Positions 24,564 to 32,913 of a stretch of DNA of 46,409 nucleotides are shown here, piece by piece. A program made the translations under genes and the position numbers. The DNA comes from a bacterium BMS3Abin01 (GTDB lineage: Bacteria; Actinomycetota; Thermoleophilia; BMS3ABIN01), in assembly GCA_002897715.1 (NCBI GenBank), contig BDUA01000047.1, forward strand, positions 1 through 46,409. Direction: 5' to 3'. Every line of letters starts with the position of its first letter. The first letter of the stretch is position 1. Below the pieces are notes generated by a model. It worked only from the letters and a program-made list of their open reading frames with translations, made no database searches and was not told where the DNA came from.

Positions 24564-25274
24564 ATGTTCACCATCATCCTGCCCACCTACAATGAGCGCG
24601 AGAACCTGGAGAACTTCGTCGGAGCCTTGCTGGCGGTGTTCAGGGATAACGGGCTCTCGGGAAGGATCCTGATAGTGGACGACAGCTCACCCGACGGCAC
24701 CGGCGATATCGCCGATTCGCTGGCCGGGCGGCATGACAATATATCGGTGCTGCACCGTCCGCAGAAACAGGGCCTGGGACCGGCCTATATCGCCGGCTTC
24801 AGGAAGGCCCTGGACACCGACACCCGTTTCATCTTCGAGATGGATTGCGATTTCTCCCACAACCCGGCCTATGTGCCCCGCCTCCTGGAGGCGGCCGCGG
24901 ACGCGGATCTGATCATAGGCTCCAGGTATGTTCCCGGCGGCGGAGTGGAGAACTGGGGACCGACGCGGCGGCTGATCAGTCGCGGCGGTGGACTGTACGC
25001 CAAATGGATACTGGGCGTTCCCGTCAACGACCTGACCAGCGGGCTCAAATGCTTCCGGCGCCAGGTGCTGGAGAGCCTGGACCTGGACCAGATCTCTTCA
25101 CACGGCTACGGGTTCCAGATAGAGGTTACCTACCGGGCGTTGCAGCAGAACTTCAGGGTCAAAGAGATACCGATCACCTTTTCCGACCGCCAGCGGGGCC
25201 AGTCGAAGATGTCCAACCGGATAGTCCTGGAGGCGATGTTACAGGTGTGGAAACTGCGGTTCGGCAGGGACTAG
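24564..25274 (+). CDS. Polyprenol-phosphate mannosyltransferase-like (DPM1/Ppm1) glycosyltransferase
   Basis: This 236-residue family 2 glycosyltransferase starts MFTIILPTYNERENLENFV. Other marks are ILIVDDSSPDGTGDIADSL, FEMDCDFSHNPAYVPRLL (DxD-like) and IIGSRYVPGGGVENWGPTRR. This is the soluble DPM1/Ppm1 type that moves mannose or glucose from a nucleotide sugar to a polyprenyl phosphate at the membrane. The frame extends upstream to 24318, overlapping the FmdE gene, but the family N-terminus fixes the start at 24564. Its stop shares CTAG (25271-25274) with the stop of the convergent receiver gene. Confidence 0.9.
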   Translation: MFTIILPTYNERENLENFVGALLAVFRDNGLSGRILIVDDSSPDGTGDIADSLAGRHDNISVLHRPQKQGLGPAYIAGFRKALDTDTRFIFEMDCDFSHNPAYVPRLLEAAADADLIIGSRYVPGGGVENWGPTRRLISRGGGLYAKWILGVPVNDLTSGLKCFRRQVLESLDLDQISSHGYGFQIEVTYRALQQNFRVKEIPITFSDRQRGQSKMSNRIVLEAMLQVWKLRFGRD

Positions 25275-25657
25275 CCCACCGCCGGCGGGTGCTTGCTTAA
25301 CGCCTTGCCGACGGCGGCGCTCAACTCGTCAGGCGTGAAGGGTTTTACCACGAACTCCCGGGCGCCCAGACGGTCCGACTGGGTGGCCATATCGAATGTG
25401 CCCAGGCCGGTGATTACCACCGTGCACACATCCATACTGGTACTCTTGATGACCTCCAGCAGTTCCAGCCCTGACATGTCCGGCATCATGATATCGGTGA
25501 CGACCACGTCGAAATTCTTTTCGCTCACCTCGCGAAGCGCCTCTTTACCGTTGCGCGCCGTGGTTACTTCATAGCCTTCGGCCACCAGTATCTGTGCGCA
25601 GACGTCGCGGATCACTTCCTCGTCGTCTACCACCAGCACATGGTTTTTTTCCGGCAT
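25271..25657 (-). CDS. Stand-alone response regulator receiver protein
   Basis: This 128-residue protein is only a CheY-like receiver domain: VVDDEEVIRD (acidic pair 11-12), VTDIMMPDMSG (phosphorylated Asp55), Thr83 in VITG and VKPF (Lys105). No output domain is present. It starts 24 nt after the histidine kinase gene in the same direction, so it is probably its phosphorylation partner and acts by protein contact or passes the phosphate on. Confidence 0.9.
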   Translation of the reverse strand: MPEKNHVLVVDDEEVIRDVCAQILVAEGYEVTTARNGKEALREVSEKNFDVVVTDIMMPDMSGLELLEVIKSTSMDVCTVVITGLGTFDMATQSDRLGAREFVVKPFTPDELSAAVGKALSKHPPAVG

Positions 25658-25681
25658 TTTGTTACCCCCTGATCCCCGCCC

Positions 25682-28114
25682 TCAGGCTACATGCCTGAAT
25701 TCGTCGGCAATATTGGCTGTCGGCAGCTTCACCGTGAATGTTGAGCCCCTGCCGACACGGCTCTCGACCTCGATAGTGCCTCCATGCTCCTCGACGATCC
25801 TCTTGGTGATGGACAGGCCCAGGCCGGTGCCTTCTCCCGAATCCTTGCTGGTATAGAAGGGATCGAAGATCCTGTCCAGCTCCTCCGCCGGGATGCCGTC
25901 ACCCGTATCCCGGAAGGCGATCTCCACCCAGGGGCGACTACCGTCCGGCTTTTCCGCCCTGGTGGAGATAACCAGCTTGCCGCCCCGAGGCATGGCATAG
26001 ATGGCGTTGTTGAGTATATTGATAAAAATCTGTTTCATCTGGTTGATATCCACACATACCATGGGGACGTCTTCGGCGTACTCCTGCTCGACCCTGACAT
26101 TGACCAGCTCCGCCTGCTTCCGCAGGAGGGGGAGCGTATTATTCAATACCTCCCGTATCGATACCTTTTGCTTCCTGAGACTTTCCTTCCGGGAGAAGTC
26201 CAGCAGGTTGCGCACGATGTCCCGGGCCCTGATGGTCTCGCTCTCGATGATACGCAGATGTTTTACCAGAGAGTATTCATCGGGCGCCTCGCGTAACATC
26301 AGCACGGCGTGACCCAGCACCCCGGTGAGCGGGTTGTTTATCTCGTGGGCGATGTTGGCTGCCAGCTCACCGATGGCGGCAAGTTTGGATGACTGGATCA
26401 GCTGCTCCTGGAGCTGATGCTGCTCTTTGACCTTCTGCTCCAGCATGGCCATCATGTTGTTGAACGCTTCGCCGATCTCACTGAGCATATCCGGCCGGGC
26501 CATGTGGAAGACCTCGCATTTCTCACACTGTCCGATCTTCTGGGCGAAAACACCCTGGACCTCGCCGCCGCAGTGCGTACCGGCCACCTGCCAGCAACGC
26601 CGGTTCGCTGATTTGAACGAGGGGCAATCGAACTGGTTACAGCTCTTGACCTCCCAGCATTCAACCAGGTTCGAGTTGTTGGACCTGACGGAGAAACTCC
26701 TCTCTTTCTCGGCGACCGCTATCAGGTTACTCACCTCGTCCGTCGCCAGCGCCAGTTCGGCGTTGCGAGCTGCCAGTTCCCGGGCCTTGCTCTGCGCCTC
26801 CTGAAACAGCACGGCGTTGTCCATCGCCATGGCGATCTGACTGGAGACCACGCGCATCAGGTCGATATCGGCGCGGGAGAAATGGTCAGCTTCGTTGCTT
26901 ACCAGGCCCAGCACACCTACCATCCTGCCGGTATATTTCATGGGGATGGCGGCTACGGCGGTGACCCTGTCGCCGCAGGCAACCTCCTTGATGTCTTCCG
27001 GATCATCCTGGATATTGATCAGGATCGGCGACCTCTGCGCGGCCGCCTGGCCGAAGACGGTCTCACCCAGGCGGATAAGTCCGGGGCTTTTTTTATACTC
27101 GTCACCGCTGCTCTTCCAGGCCTTCAGATCCAACTCCCGCCGGGCGGCGTCATATACGTAGATGCAGGCGCTCTCCACGCGGAGCAGCGCCACCACCTGG
27201 TCCAGGGCGGCGTTCAGCACTTCGCCCAGCTCCAGCGAATGACCCATGGCAGTGGCTACGGCGTTAAGAGCCGCCAGCTCACGGTTGCGCTCGACTACGT
27301 GCTGCTCCAGCTTCTTGCGTTCGGTCACATCCCGGGCGACACCCACCTGGGCGGAGACGCTCTCATTCTCCTGGTAGGAAGTGCTGGAGATCTCGATGAA
27401 CTTCGTCCGTCCGTCCTCGCTCTTTATCTCCACCTCATAGGGCGGTACCTCCATACCGCGCAGGACGTTCTCAAAACTGTTCACGGCGACAGCCACCGAC
27501 CCGGTAGCGACCAGCTCGATGAACTGGTGCCCGATCAGCGCCGCGGGTTCGCATCCGAGCATGTTGGCGCAGTTACCGCCGATGAACTGGAAGCGGCCGT
27601 CCGAGCCGATGACGAAGATCAGATCATTGACGCTGCTCATGATGTTCTCGTTGAAGTTCATCAGGTCGATGAGCTGCTTGTTGCGTGTCTTCATCTCCAG
27701 CTCCAGGCGCCGCGAGTAGTCGCTAAGCCTGTATCCCGCCACCACGCGATGAGCCAGGAGCGCCACCAGGGGAAAAATGATTATCAGCGAGGTGATGAAC
27801 AGGATCTCGGTAAGGTTCCCGGTGACAAGCGCCGTGATCCCTCCTGGTTTCACAAGAAACTCGAGGCCGAAATAAAAAAGATTGATGACCAGCCCCAGGC
27901 TGGCTATCAGATAGACAGGCCAGTATATCTTCTCTCGTTCCAGCTTGAAATCTTCTTCAGACTTGGAATTGAGAATACCGGGTAACAACATCCCTCCCCT
28001 TTTTCGCCGCCGCATGCCGATGCTACGCCCACCCTGCAAAGGTTTGCTGCACGTATCAGCCGTATCGGAAAAGCGCGGATTTCCTTTAGTGGCCGAACCG
28101 GCGGCGCCGTTCAT
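25682..28114 (-). CDS. PAS-GAF sensor histidine kinase with Cys cluster
   Basis: Numbered from the longest start (810 residues), the protein has two membrane helices (about 64-88 and 100-123), a PAS domain (about 150-265), a GAF domain (about 295-438) and a Cys-rich insert with Cys486, 492, 497, 507, 515, 530 and 533 (ECWEVKSCNQFDCP, RRCWQVAGTHC, CEKCEVF). The HisKA helix has His590 in NIAHEINNPLTG. The ATPase domain shows NILNNAIYAM, FRDTGDGIP and GEGTGLGLS. The Cys insert resembles the CW-type clusters of other bacterial kinases and may bind metal or sense redox. The start is uncertain: ATG 28114 has AAGGG almost touching it, and ATG 27991 with GGGGAGG is also possible. Confidence 0.9.
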   Translation of the reverse strand: MNGAAGSATKGNPRFSDTADTCSKPLQGGRSIGMRRRKRGGMLLPGILNSKSEEDFKLEREKIYWPVYLIASLGLVINLFYFGLEFLVKPGGITALVTGNLTEILFITSLIIIFPLVALLAHRVVAGYRLSDYSRRLELEMKTRNKQLIDLMNFNENIMSSVNDLIFVIGSDGRFQFIGGNCANMLGCEPAALIGHQFIELVATGSVAVAVNSFENVLRGMEVPPYEVEIKSEDGRTKFIEISSTSYQENESVSAQVGVARDVTERKKLEQHVVERNRELAALNAVATAMGHSLELGEVLNAALDQVVALLRVESACIYVYDAARRELDLKAWKSSGDEYKKSPGLIRLGETVFGQAAAQRSPILINIQDDPEDIKEVACGDRVTAVAAIPMKYTGRMVGVLGLVSNEADHFSRADIDLMRVVSSQIAMAMDNAVLFQEAQSKARELAARNAELALATDEVSNLIAVAEKERSFSVRSNNSNLVECWEVKSCNQFDCPSFKSANRRCWQVAGTHCGGEVQGVFAQKIGQCEKCEVFHMARPDMLSEIGEAFNNMMAMLEQKVKEQHQLQEQLIQSSKLAAIGELAANIAHEINNPLTGVLGHAVLMLREAPDEYSLVKHLRIIESETIRARDIVRNLLDFSRKESLRKQKVSIREVLNNTLPLLRKQAELVNVRVEQEYAEDVPMVCVDINQMKQIFINILNNAIYAMPRGGKLVISTRAEKPDGSRPWVEIAFRDTGDGIPAEELDRIFDPFYTSKDSGEGTGLGLSITKRIVEEHGGTIEVESRVGRGSTFTVKLPTANIADEFRHVA

Positions 28115-28306
28115 CCCTTGACTGTGAGCGGCGACTGGGCTATCTTGTCCCTCAGGAGGCCGAAGCCTCCTCCGGGAAGGGCCGCAGGCTCTTGGGAAAA
28201 AATCGATGAACGCCGACCTCGAAGGTCTGGGAAAGCCTGCCTGGCTTTACGGATTCTCGGGGTTTTTTTATTGGCGCCCCCTGCGGGGCAGAAAGAAGTC
28301 AGCTGA
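28115..28306 (+). promoter_or_regulatory. Structured leader upstream of the nickel module, possible riboswitch or attenuator
   Basis: The spacer is full of inverted repeats: GGAGGC-CGAA-GCCTCC (28154-28169); GCAGGCT (28186-28192) pairing with AGCCTGC (about 28234-28240) across a small GACCT/AGGTC hairpin; CGGCG pairing with CGCCG around these; and AAAGCC/GGCTTT just before a TTTTTTT run (28262-28268). A GCCCC/GGGGC hairpin follows. This layout fits a metal- or cofactor-sensing leader that ends transcription before DUF3842. It does not match riboswitch classes I can recall (cobalamin, NiCo, Moco), so the class is open. Confidence 0.4.
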
Positions 28307-28753
28307 ATGAGCGCACCGGTGATAGCAGTTATCGATGGCATGGGCGGCAATATCGGCCACCAGATCATCAGCCAGTTACGGCGGGAGCTCCCGGACGATG
28401 TGGAGATAATCGCCTTCGGCACCAACTCCGCCGCCACCGCCAACATGATGAGGGCCCGCGCCAGCCGGGGAGCCACCGGCGAGAACGCCATCAGGGTCTC
28501 CATCGGCCAGGCGGACGTTATATTGGCGCCGGCGGCAGCCGTGATCGCCAACTCCTACCTGGGCGAACTGACGCCCGGTATGGCGGAGGCGATCGCCTCC
28601 GCTGACGCGGAAAAGATATTGCTGCCCATGGGACAACGGGGAATCAGTTTCGTGGCAACGTCACGGATGCCGCTGCCACACCTGATGGAGGAGGCACTGG
28701 CCAGGCTCAGACAACTATTGGGACTGGAAGAGGAGGTGAACAAGGATGTGTGA
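28307..28753 (+). CDS. DUF3842 family protein
   Basis: This 148-residue protein starts VIAVIDGMGGNIGHQIISQL, a Gly-rich Rossmann-like loop, followed by IIAFGTNSAATANMMRA and the late motif KILLPMGQRGISFVATSRMPLPHLMEEA, all typical of DUF3842. The family's function is not known. It overlaps the CooT gene by 8 nt and precedes nickel transporter genes, which suggests a role in nickel handling. The ribosome site is weak (AGAAAG). Confidence 0.8.
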   Translation: MSAPVIAVIDGMGGNIGHQIISQLRRELPDDVEIIAFGTNSAATANMMRARASRGATGENAIRVSIGQADVILAPAAAVIANSYLGELTPGMAEAIASADAEKILLPMGQRGISFVATSRMPLPHLMEEALARLRQLLGLEEEVNKDV

Positions 28754-28931
28754 ACTGACAGTTTACCTCCTGGAGAACGACCGGGAGGAGAAACTGATGG
28801 AGGATGTAGCCACCATCACCCCGGAGGGTGAGCGGCTGGTGCTGACGGATCTGCTGGGACAGCAGCAGATAGTCGAGGCCAGGATCAAGGAGCTCCGGCT
28901 CCTGGAGCATAAGGTCTACCTCACGCGTTAG
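28746..28931 (+). CDS. cooT: CooT family nickel-binding protein
   Basis: This 61-residue protein starts MCELTVYLLENDREEKLMED, with Cys2 directly after Met as in CooT, where this Cys helps bind Ni(II). The remainder (VATITPEGERLVLTDLLG, then QQIVEARIKELRLLEHKVYL) fits the small beta-barrel of the family. In CO-oxidising bacteria CooT assists nickel insertion into carbon monoxide dehydrogenase, so it matches cooC at 3.1 kb. The start has GGAGGTGAACAAGG upstream and lies inside the end of DUF3842, so translation is coupled. Confidence 0.88.
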   Translation: MCELTVYLLENDREEKLMEDVATITPEGERLVLTDLLGQQQIVEARIKELRLLEHKVYLTR

Positions 28932-29007
28932 ACGGAAGAAAACGAGGAACTCCGGGCCACGAAGGCCCAGGCGCTGCCGGCAGGCGGCGCATGGCAAGTG
29001 GTCTAAT

Positions 29008-29036
29008 GGTTCCCGCTCCCGACCGGAGAGGGAACC
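29008..29036 (+). other. RNA hairpin just before the NikMN ribosome site
   Basis: GGTTCCC (29008-29014) pairs with GGGAACC (29030-29036), immediately before AAAGGAG (29038-29044). It sits in the 121-nt gap between cooT and nikMN and may set relative expression or mark an RNA processing point. No T-run follows. Confidence 0.4.
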
Positions 29037-29052
29037 GGAAAGGAGTCAATAA

Positions 29053-30129
29053 ATGCATATCCCCGACGGCTATCTCAGCCCCCAGACCGCCGGAGGCCTC
29101 TGGGCCTTAATGGTACCCGTATGGTACGCGGCCGGCTACAAGGTGAAGAAAACCCTCAGCGCCAGGCAGGCGCCACTGGTCGCTATCGCCGCCGCCTTCT
29201 CCTTCGTCATCATGATGTTCAACTTGCCGCTGCCCGGCGGCACCACCGGCCACGCCGTGGGCGGCACCATCATCGCCATAATCATCGGGCCCTGGGCGGC
29301 GGTCATTGCTATCTCGGTATCTCTCACCATCCAGGCCCTGTTCTTCGGCGATGGCGGTATCCTCGCCCTGGGAGCCAACTGTTTCAACATCGGTTTCGTC
29401 CTGCCGGTCACCGGTTATTACACTTACCGGCTTTTGTCTCGTGGCGCTGCCGAGGATTCACCGCGGCGCTGGTTTGCTGCCGGAATCGGCGCCTATGTGG
29501 GCTTGAACCTGGCGGCGCTGATAACGGCGGTGGAATTCGGGTTGCAGGGAGACCTGTTCAAGGCGGCGGACGGCTCGGCATTATATTCGCCCTATGGGCT
29601 ATCCACCGCCATACCGGCGATGATGATCCCCCATATGGCAGTGGTGGGCGTAATCGAAGCAGTGATGACGTCGCTGATCTTCGTGTTCCTGCTGCGGAAC
29701 AACCCCTCTCTGCTGCACAGCTATGACGGAATCAGGGCAGCCGCCACCGGGCGCCTCCAGCTGAAACCACTGCTGATCGGCATGGCCCTTTTACTGGTAT
29801 GCGTGCCCCTGGGCCTGCTGGCGACGGGGTCCGCCTGGGGTGAATGGGGCGCGGAGGAGATACAGGCTGATGTGGGCTACGTGCCCCAGGGTATGGACAG
29901 ATATCTGGGCCGGTGGAGCGGCATCCTTCCTGATTACGCTTTCCCGGCGGCGGAAGAAGCTGATACCGGAGAAGAGCCCGCGGGCGCTGTCTCATTGGAA
30001 GGTGTCAAGGAGTCGGTTCCCGGGTACATGGTCTCCGGAGTTGTGGGCCTCGCCCTGGTGGGGGGGCTCGCCTGGTTCTCGACGAGACTTCTGACGCGAA
30101 GATCCCGGAAGAAGGAACAGCTTGACTGA
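29053..30129 (+). CDS. Nickel/cobalt ECF transporter substrate-binding protein NikMN/CbiMN
   Basis: This 358-residue membrane protein begins MHIPDGYLSP, where the amino-terminal Met-His of CbiM/NikM binds Ni(II) or Co(II). The conserved GGTTGHAVGGTIIAIIIGPWAAV and LGANCFNIGFVLPVTGYYTY runs (split over helices 3-5) confirm the CbiM family. A long outside loop (about 285-325, PDYAFPAAEE) and a last helix (VSGVVGLALVGGLAWF) correspond to the fused N component. Neighbouring CooT and a His-tailed ATPase favour nickel over cobalt, by inference. AAAGGAG precedes the ATG. It overlaps the next gene by 8 nt. Confidence 0.9.
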   Translation: MHIPDGYLSPQTAGGLWALMVPVWYAAGYKVKKTLSARQAPLVAIAAAFSFVIMMFNLPLPGGTTGHAVGGTIIAIIIGPWAAVIAISVSLTIQALFFGDGGILALGANCFNIGFVLPVTGYYTYRLLSRGAAEDSPRRWFAAGIGAYVGLNLAALITAVEFGLQGDLFKAADGSALYSPYGLSTAIPAMMIPHMAVVGVIEAVMTSLIFVFLLRNNPSLLHSYDGIRAAATGRLQLKPLLIGMALLLVCVPLGLLATGSAWGEWGAEEIQADVGYVPQGMDRYLGRWSGILPDYAFPAAEEADTGEEPAGAVSLEGVKESVPGYMVSGVVGLALVGGLAWFSTRLLTRRSRKKEQLD

Positions 30130-31072
30130 AGACGCGGCATTACCGGACTGGCTGACCGGCCACGGACGGAAACGCAGCCGGGACTGGACACCCGGGGATT
30201 CGCGAAGGCAGAGCGCCATCGCCGGAACGCTCCTGGGCCTCTCCCGGCTGGTCCGCGACAGCGTCTTCTCGGAAAAGATAGCCTCCAGGCCGGGCCTGCT
30301 CCAGAACCTGGACCCGCGTATCAAGCTGGTCGGCATGCTGTCTCTGCTGGTCACAGTATCGCTGTTGAGGAACTGGTACCTGATTTTGCCCCTGTATGGC
30401 TTCACCCTGGTGATGGCCGCGGCTTCGCGCATCTCGCTGAAGCTGTATATCAGACGCGTATGGCTGTTCGTTCCCATTTTTACAGCCATCATCGTCTTTC
30501 CCAGCCTGTTTAACGTCGTCCGCCCGGGTGACCCGCTGTGGGTCATCCGGGACTTCGGCCACCAGGTCACCCTGGGGCCCTGGTCGCTGGGCACCAGTCT
30601 GGCCATCACCTACCAGGGGGTAAAGGGGGCCGTCCTGCTCATCCTCCGGGTGGTCACTTCGGTATCGCTGGGAGTCCTGCTGGCCCTGACCACCCGCTGG
30701 GCTGATCTGCTCAAATCGTTGCGGGTCTTCCACATCCCCCGCGTGTTCGTGCTCATCCTGTCCATGACCTACCGCTATATCTTCCTGCTGCTGGCGATGG
30801 CCGAGGATATCTTCACGGCCCGGACCAGCAGGATGGTGGGGCCCTCCAGCCCCCGGGAAGACCGGCGTTTCATCGCCTCCAGCATGGGGACTCTGCTGGG
30901 GAAGTCACACGCTTTCAGCGATGAGGTCTACGGCGCCATGGTCAGTCGCGGCTACAACGGCGAACCGGTGATCTCTCATTCATTCCGGACCCGCCCGGCG
31001 GACTGGTTCTGGCTGGCGTCGGTGACGCTGGCGATAGCCATTATCATAGGTGGTGACCGGCTCCTTGGCTGA
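30122..31072 (+). CDS. ECF transporter T component (CbiQ/NikQ)
   Basis: This 316-residue membrane protein starts with TTG inside the end of nikMN, with AAGGA upstream. It has an unusually long soluble N-terminus of about 60 residues, then LDPRIKLVGMLSLLVTVSLL, the common CbiQ start. SLRVFHIPRVFVLILSMTYRY and SRMVGPSS are the coupling-helix region that contacts the ATPase. It joins the substrate-binding protein to the ATPase. It overlaps the ATPase gene by 23 nt. Confidence 0.88.
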   Translation: MTEDAALPDWLTGHGRKRSRDWTPGDSRRQSAIAGTLLGLSRLVRDSVFSEKIASRPGLLQNLDPRIKLVGMLSLLVTVSLLRNWYLILPLYGFTLVMAAASRISLKLYIRRVWLFVPIFTAIIVFPSLFNVVRPGDPLWVIRDFGHQVTLGPWSLGTSLAITYQGVKGAVLLILRVVTSVSLGVLLALTTRWADLLKSLRVFHIPRVFVLILSMTYRYIFLLLAMAEDIFTARTSRMVGPSSPREDRRFIASSMGTLLGKSHAFSDEVYGAMVSRGYNGEPVISHSFRTRPADWFWLASVTLAIAIIIGGDRLLG

Positions 31073-31916
31073 CACCACAGCCGATACCGGTGCCGGCGCT
31101 CCGGTCTTCCGCGTCGATTCGGTCAGCTACCGTTACCGGGAGACGGTGGCGCTGGCCGGCGTCAGCCTCACCATCGGCGCCGGCGAACGGGTGGCGCTGC
31201 TGGGAGCCAACGGCTCCGGCAAGTCGACGCTGCTGAAGATGCTGGATGGTCTGATCTTCCCCGACCAGGGACACATCCGGGCGCTGGGGCATGAGCTGTC
31301 GGCGGAAGCGCTGAAGGACGACGGCTTTTCCAGGATGTTCCGGCAGCAGGTGGGCTTCGTGTTCCAGAACTCCGACGCCCAGCTGTTCTCTCCCAGCGTA
31401 CGTGAGGAGATAGCTTTCGGGCCGCTGCATCTGGGACTGTCGCTGGAAGAGGTCGGGCGCCGGGTCGACGATACGCTGCACATCATGGGTCTGGAGCAGC
31501 TGGCCGACCGGCCGCCATACAACCTGAGCGGGGGCGAGAAGAAGAAGGTGGCCCTGGCCTCGGTGCTGGCCATAAGTCCGGATGTGTTCCTGTTCGACGA
31601 GCCCACGGCCGGCCTCGACCCCAAGACGGTCAGCTTCCTGGAGCGCATGGTGCTTCAGCTTTCAGACGCCGGCAAGACCGTGGTCACCGCCACCCAGGAC
31701 CTGGAACTGGCCAGGGTCATCGCCGAAAGGGTCCTGGTGCTGGGTGAGGACCACCGGCTGGCGGGCGAGGGTCCGCCGGATGAGGTGCTGACAGACCGGG
31801 AGCTGCTGCTGAGCTCCAACCTGATCCACGACCACTCTCACCGCCATGATGAGCGGGGGCTGGAGCACATTCATCCCCACAGCCACCTGACTGACCACGG
31901 CCACCAGCATGGCTAG
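31050..31916 (+). CDS. ECF transporter ATPase (CbiO/NikO) with His-rich tail
   Basis: This 288-residue ATPase has Walker A GANGSGKSTLLKML, Q-loop VFQNSDAQLFSPSV (the CbiO form), signature LSGGEKKKVALASVL and Walker B VFLFDEPTAGLDPK. The last 28 residues hold eleven His (HDHSHRHDERGLEHIHPHSH and after), probably a nickel or cobalt store or sensor. The GTG start at 31050 lies inside nikQ; TTG at 31065 is an alternative. It is the last gene of the nickel module, with convergent acyP 28 nt beyond. Confidence 0.92.
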   Translation: MVTGSLADTTADTGAGAPVFRVDSVSYRYRETVALAGVSLTIGAGERVALLGANGSGKSTLLKMLDGLIFPDQGHIRALGHELSAEALKDDGFSRMFRQQVGFVFQNSDAQLFSPSVREEIAFGPLHLGLSLEEVGRRVDDTLHIMGLEQLADRPPYNLSGGEKKKVALASVLAISPDVFLFDEPTAGLDPKTVSFLERMVLQLSDAGKTVVTATQDLELARVIAERVLVLGEDHRLAGEGPPDEVLTDRELLLSSNLIHDHSHRHDERGLEHIHPHSHLTDHGHQHG

Positions 31917-31944
31917 CTGGCGGCCGGGAGCGCCGGCCGGGGAG

Positions 31945-32226
31945 TCACACCGATCCCCTGACCCGGAAGCCGGCAAGGCCTTCCGGTCTTTCGTCACCGA
32001 CATCGAGGACGGTCTCCACGTATGCGTGGGGAGGCCCCTGACGGCACCATTCCACCATCCGGGCCACAGTCCCCGGTTCCCCCTCGAACACCGCTTCCAC
32101 GCGGCCGTCCCGGCGGTTGCGCACCCAGCCGCTCAAACCCAGGCGCCGCGCTTCCTCCGCGGCAGCCATGCGGAAGCAGACGCCCTGGACACGGCCGGAG
32201 ATATAGACATGTGCGCGCTTGGCCAA
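31945..32226 (-). CDS. acyP: Acylphosphatase
   Basis: This 93-residue protein carries the family signature VYISGRVQGVCFRMAAAEEA with catalytic Arg19, and LSGWVRNRRDGRVEAVFEG with Asn37. It hydrolyses carboxyl-phosphate bonds such as acetyl phosphate. The length is normal. It is followed closely on the same strand by nothing else; the DUF4126 gene lies 21 nt upstream and is probably co-transcribed. Confidence 0.94.
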   Translation of the reverse strand: MAKRAHVYISGRVQGVCFRMAAAEEARRLGLSGWVRNRRDGRVEAVFEGEPGTVARMVEWCRQGPPHAYVETVLDVGDERPEGLAGFRVRGSV

Positions 32227-32247
32227 TTCAGGCTCCCCTCGCCGGGC

Positions 32248-32817
32248 TCAGGCCAGTATCCTTAACCCCTTGTACTTCCGGCGCTTGAGGCGGCGCACCC
32301 GGTAGGCGAGCCATATCATGAACAGCAGGAGCAGGTAGCCCGCCGGCGGCACCAGCATCATCAGCGCCGCCAGCAGCAGCACAGTTATATCGAGGACCGG
32401 TCCCGGGTCCCGTCCTTCGCTCACCTGCAGGGTGCCCCGGTGGACATAGACGCCCAGCAGCGCCAGCGCGGCCCCCGCCACCAGGCCGGCCCAGTGCCAG
32501 GGCTCCTGCACCACGGCGGCGATGGCGGCGGCCATCAGCAGACCGCCGGCGATGACCGCGGCCGGCAGGCGCAGACCACGCTCCACCGTCTCCAGGAAAG
32601 ACGCCCGGGTAAGGATAACCTCCAGCACCACCAGCGCCAGCAATACGACGATCGCCGTGTCTGTCAAAAGAAAATCCAGGGAAGCACCCTTTACCGTGAA
32701 ACCCCAGAGCCAGTCAATCCGGGCCATGAACATGAACACAGCCAGCGGCAGAAAGGCCCTCACTCCTGCCAGCGTGGCCAGACCCGCCCCGGCGCCGATA
32801 GCGAAAAAAACCTCCAT
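32248..32817 (-). CDS. DUF4126 family membrane protein
   Basis: This 189-residue protein has about five to six hydrophobic helices and a basic C-terminus (YRVRRLKRRKYKGLRIL). GAGAGLATLAGVRAFLPLAV at the N-terminus and LETVERGLRLPAAVIAGGLL are typical of the DUF4126 family. Its role is unknown. The ATG has GGAGAGG upstream in the leader. It shares its strand with acyP and diverges from the aminotransferase gene. Confidence 0.75.
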   Translation of the reverse strand: MEVFFAIGAGAGLATLAGVRAFLPLAVFMFMARIDWLWGFTVKGASLDFLLTDTAIVVLLALVVLEVILTRASFLETVERGLRLPAAVIAGGLLMAAAIAAVVQEPWHWAGLVAGAALALLGVYVHRGTLQVSEGRDPGPVLDITVLLLAALMMLVPPAGYLLLLFMIWLAYRVRRLKRRKYKGLRILA

Positions 32818-32876
32818 TACCTCTCCATTCCTGTAGTTCCGTCATAAATGCCACCGAATTCTATCACACCCTTTTA

Positions 32877-32905
32877 TTGCTATAGGATAGGGGCACGTCT
32901 AGAAT
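32877..32905 (+). promoter_or_regulatory. Promoter of the aminotransferase gene, leaderless
   Basis: TTGCTA (32877-32882) and TAGAAT (32900-32905) are 17 bp apart. The ATG follows 8 nt after the -10 box with no Shine-Dalgarno sequence, so the transcript probably begins at the start codon. Confidence 0.65.
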
Positions 32906-32913
32906 CAAGTGCC

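Noticed and set aside
28115-28306. NiCo, Moco or cobalamin riboswitch naming for the leader
   Set aside because: The metal context tempts, but I could not place the conserved cores of these classes in the sequence. Left as an unnamed structured leader.
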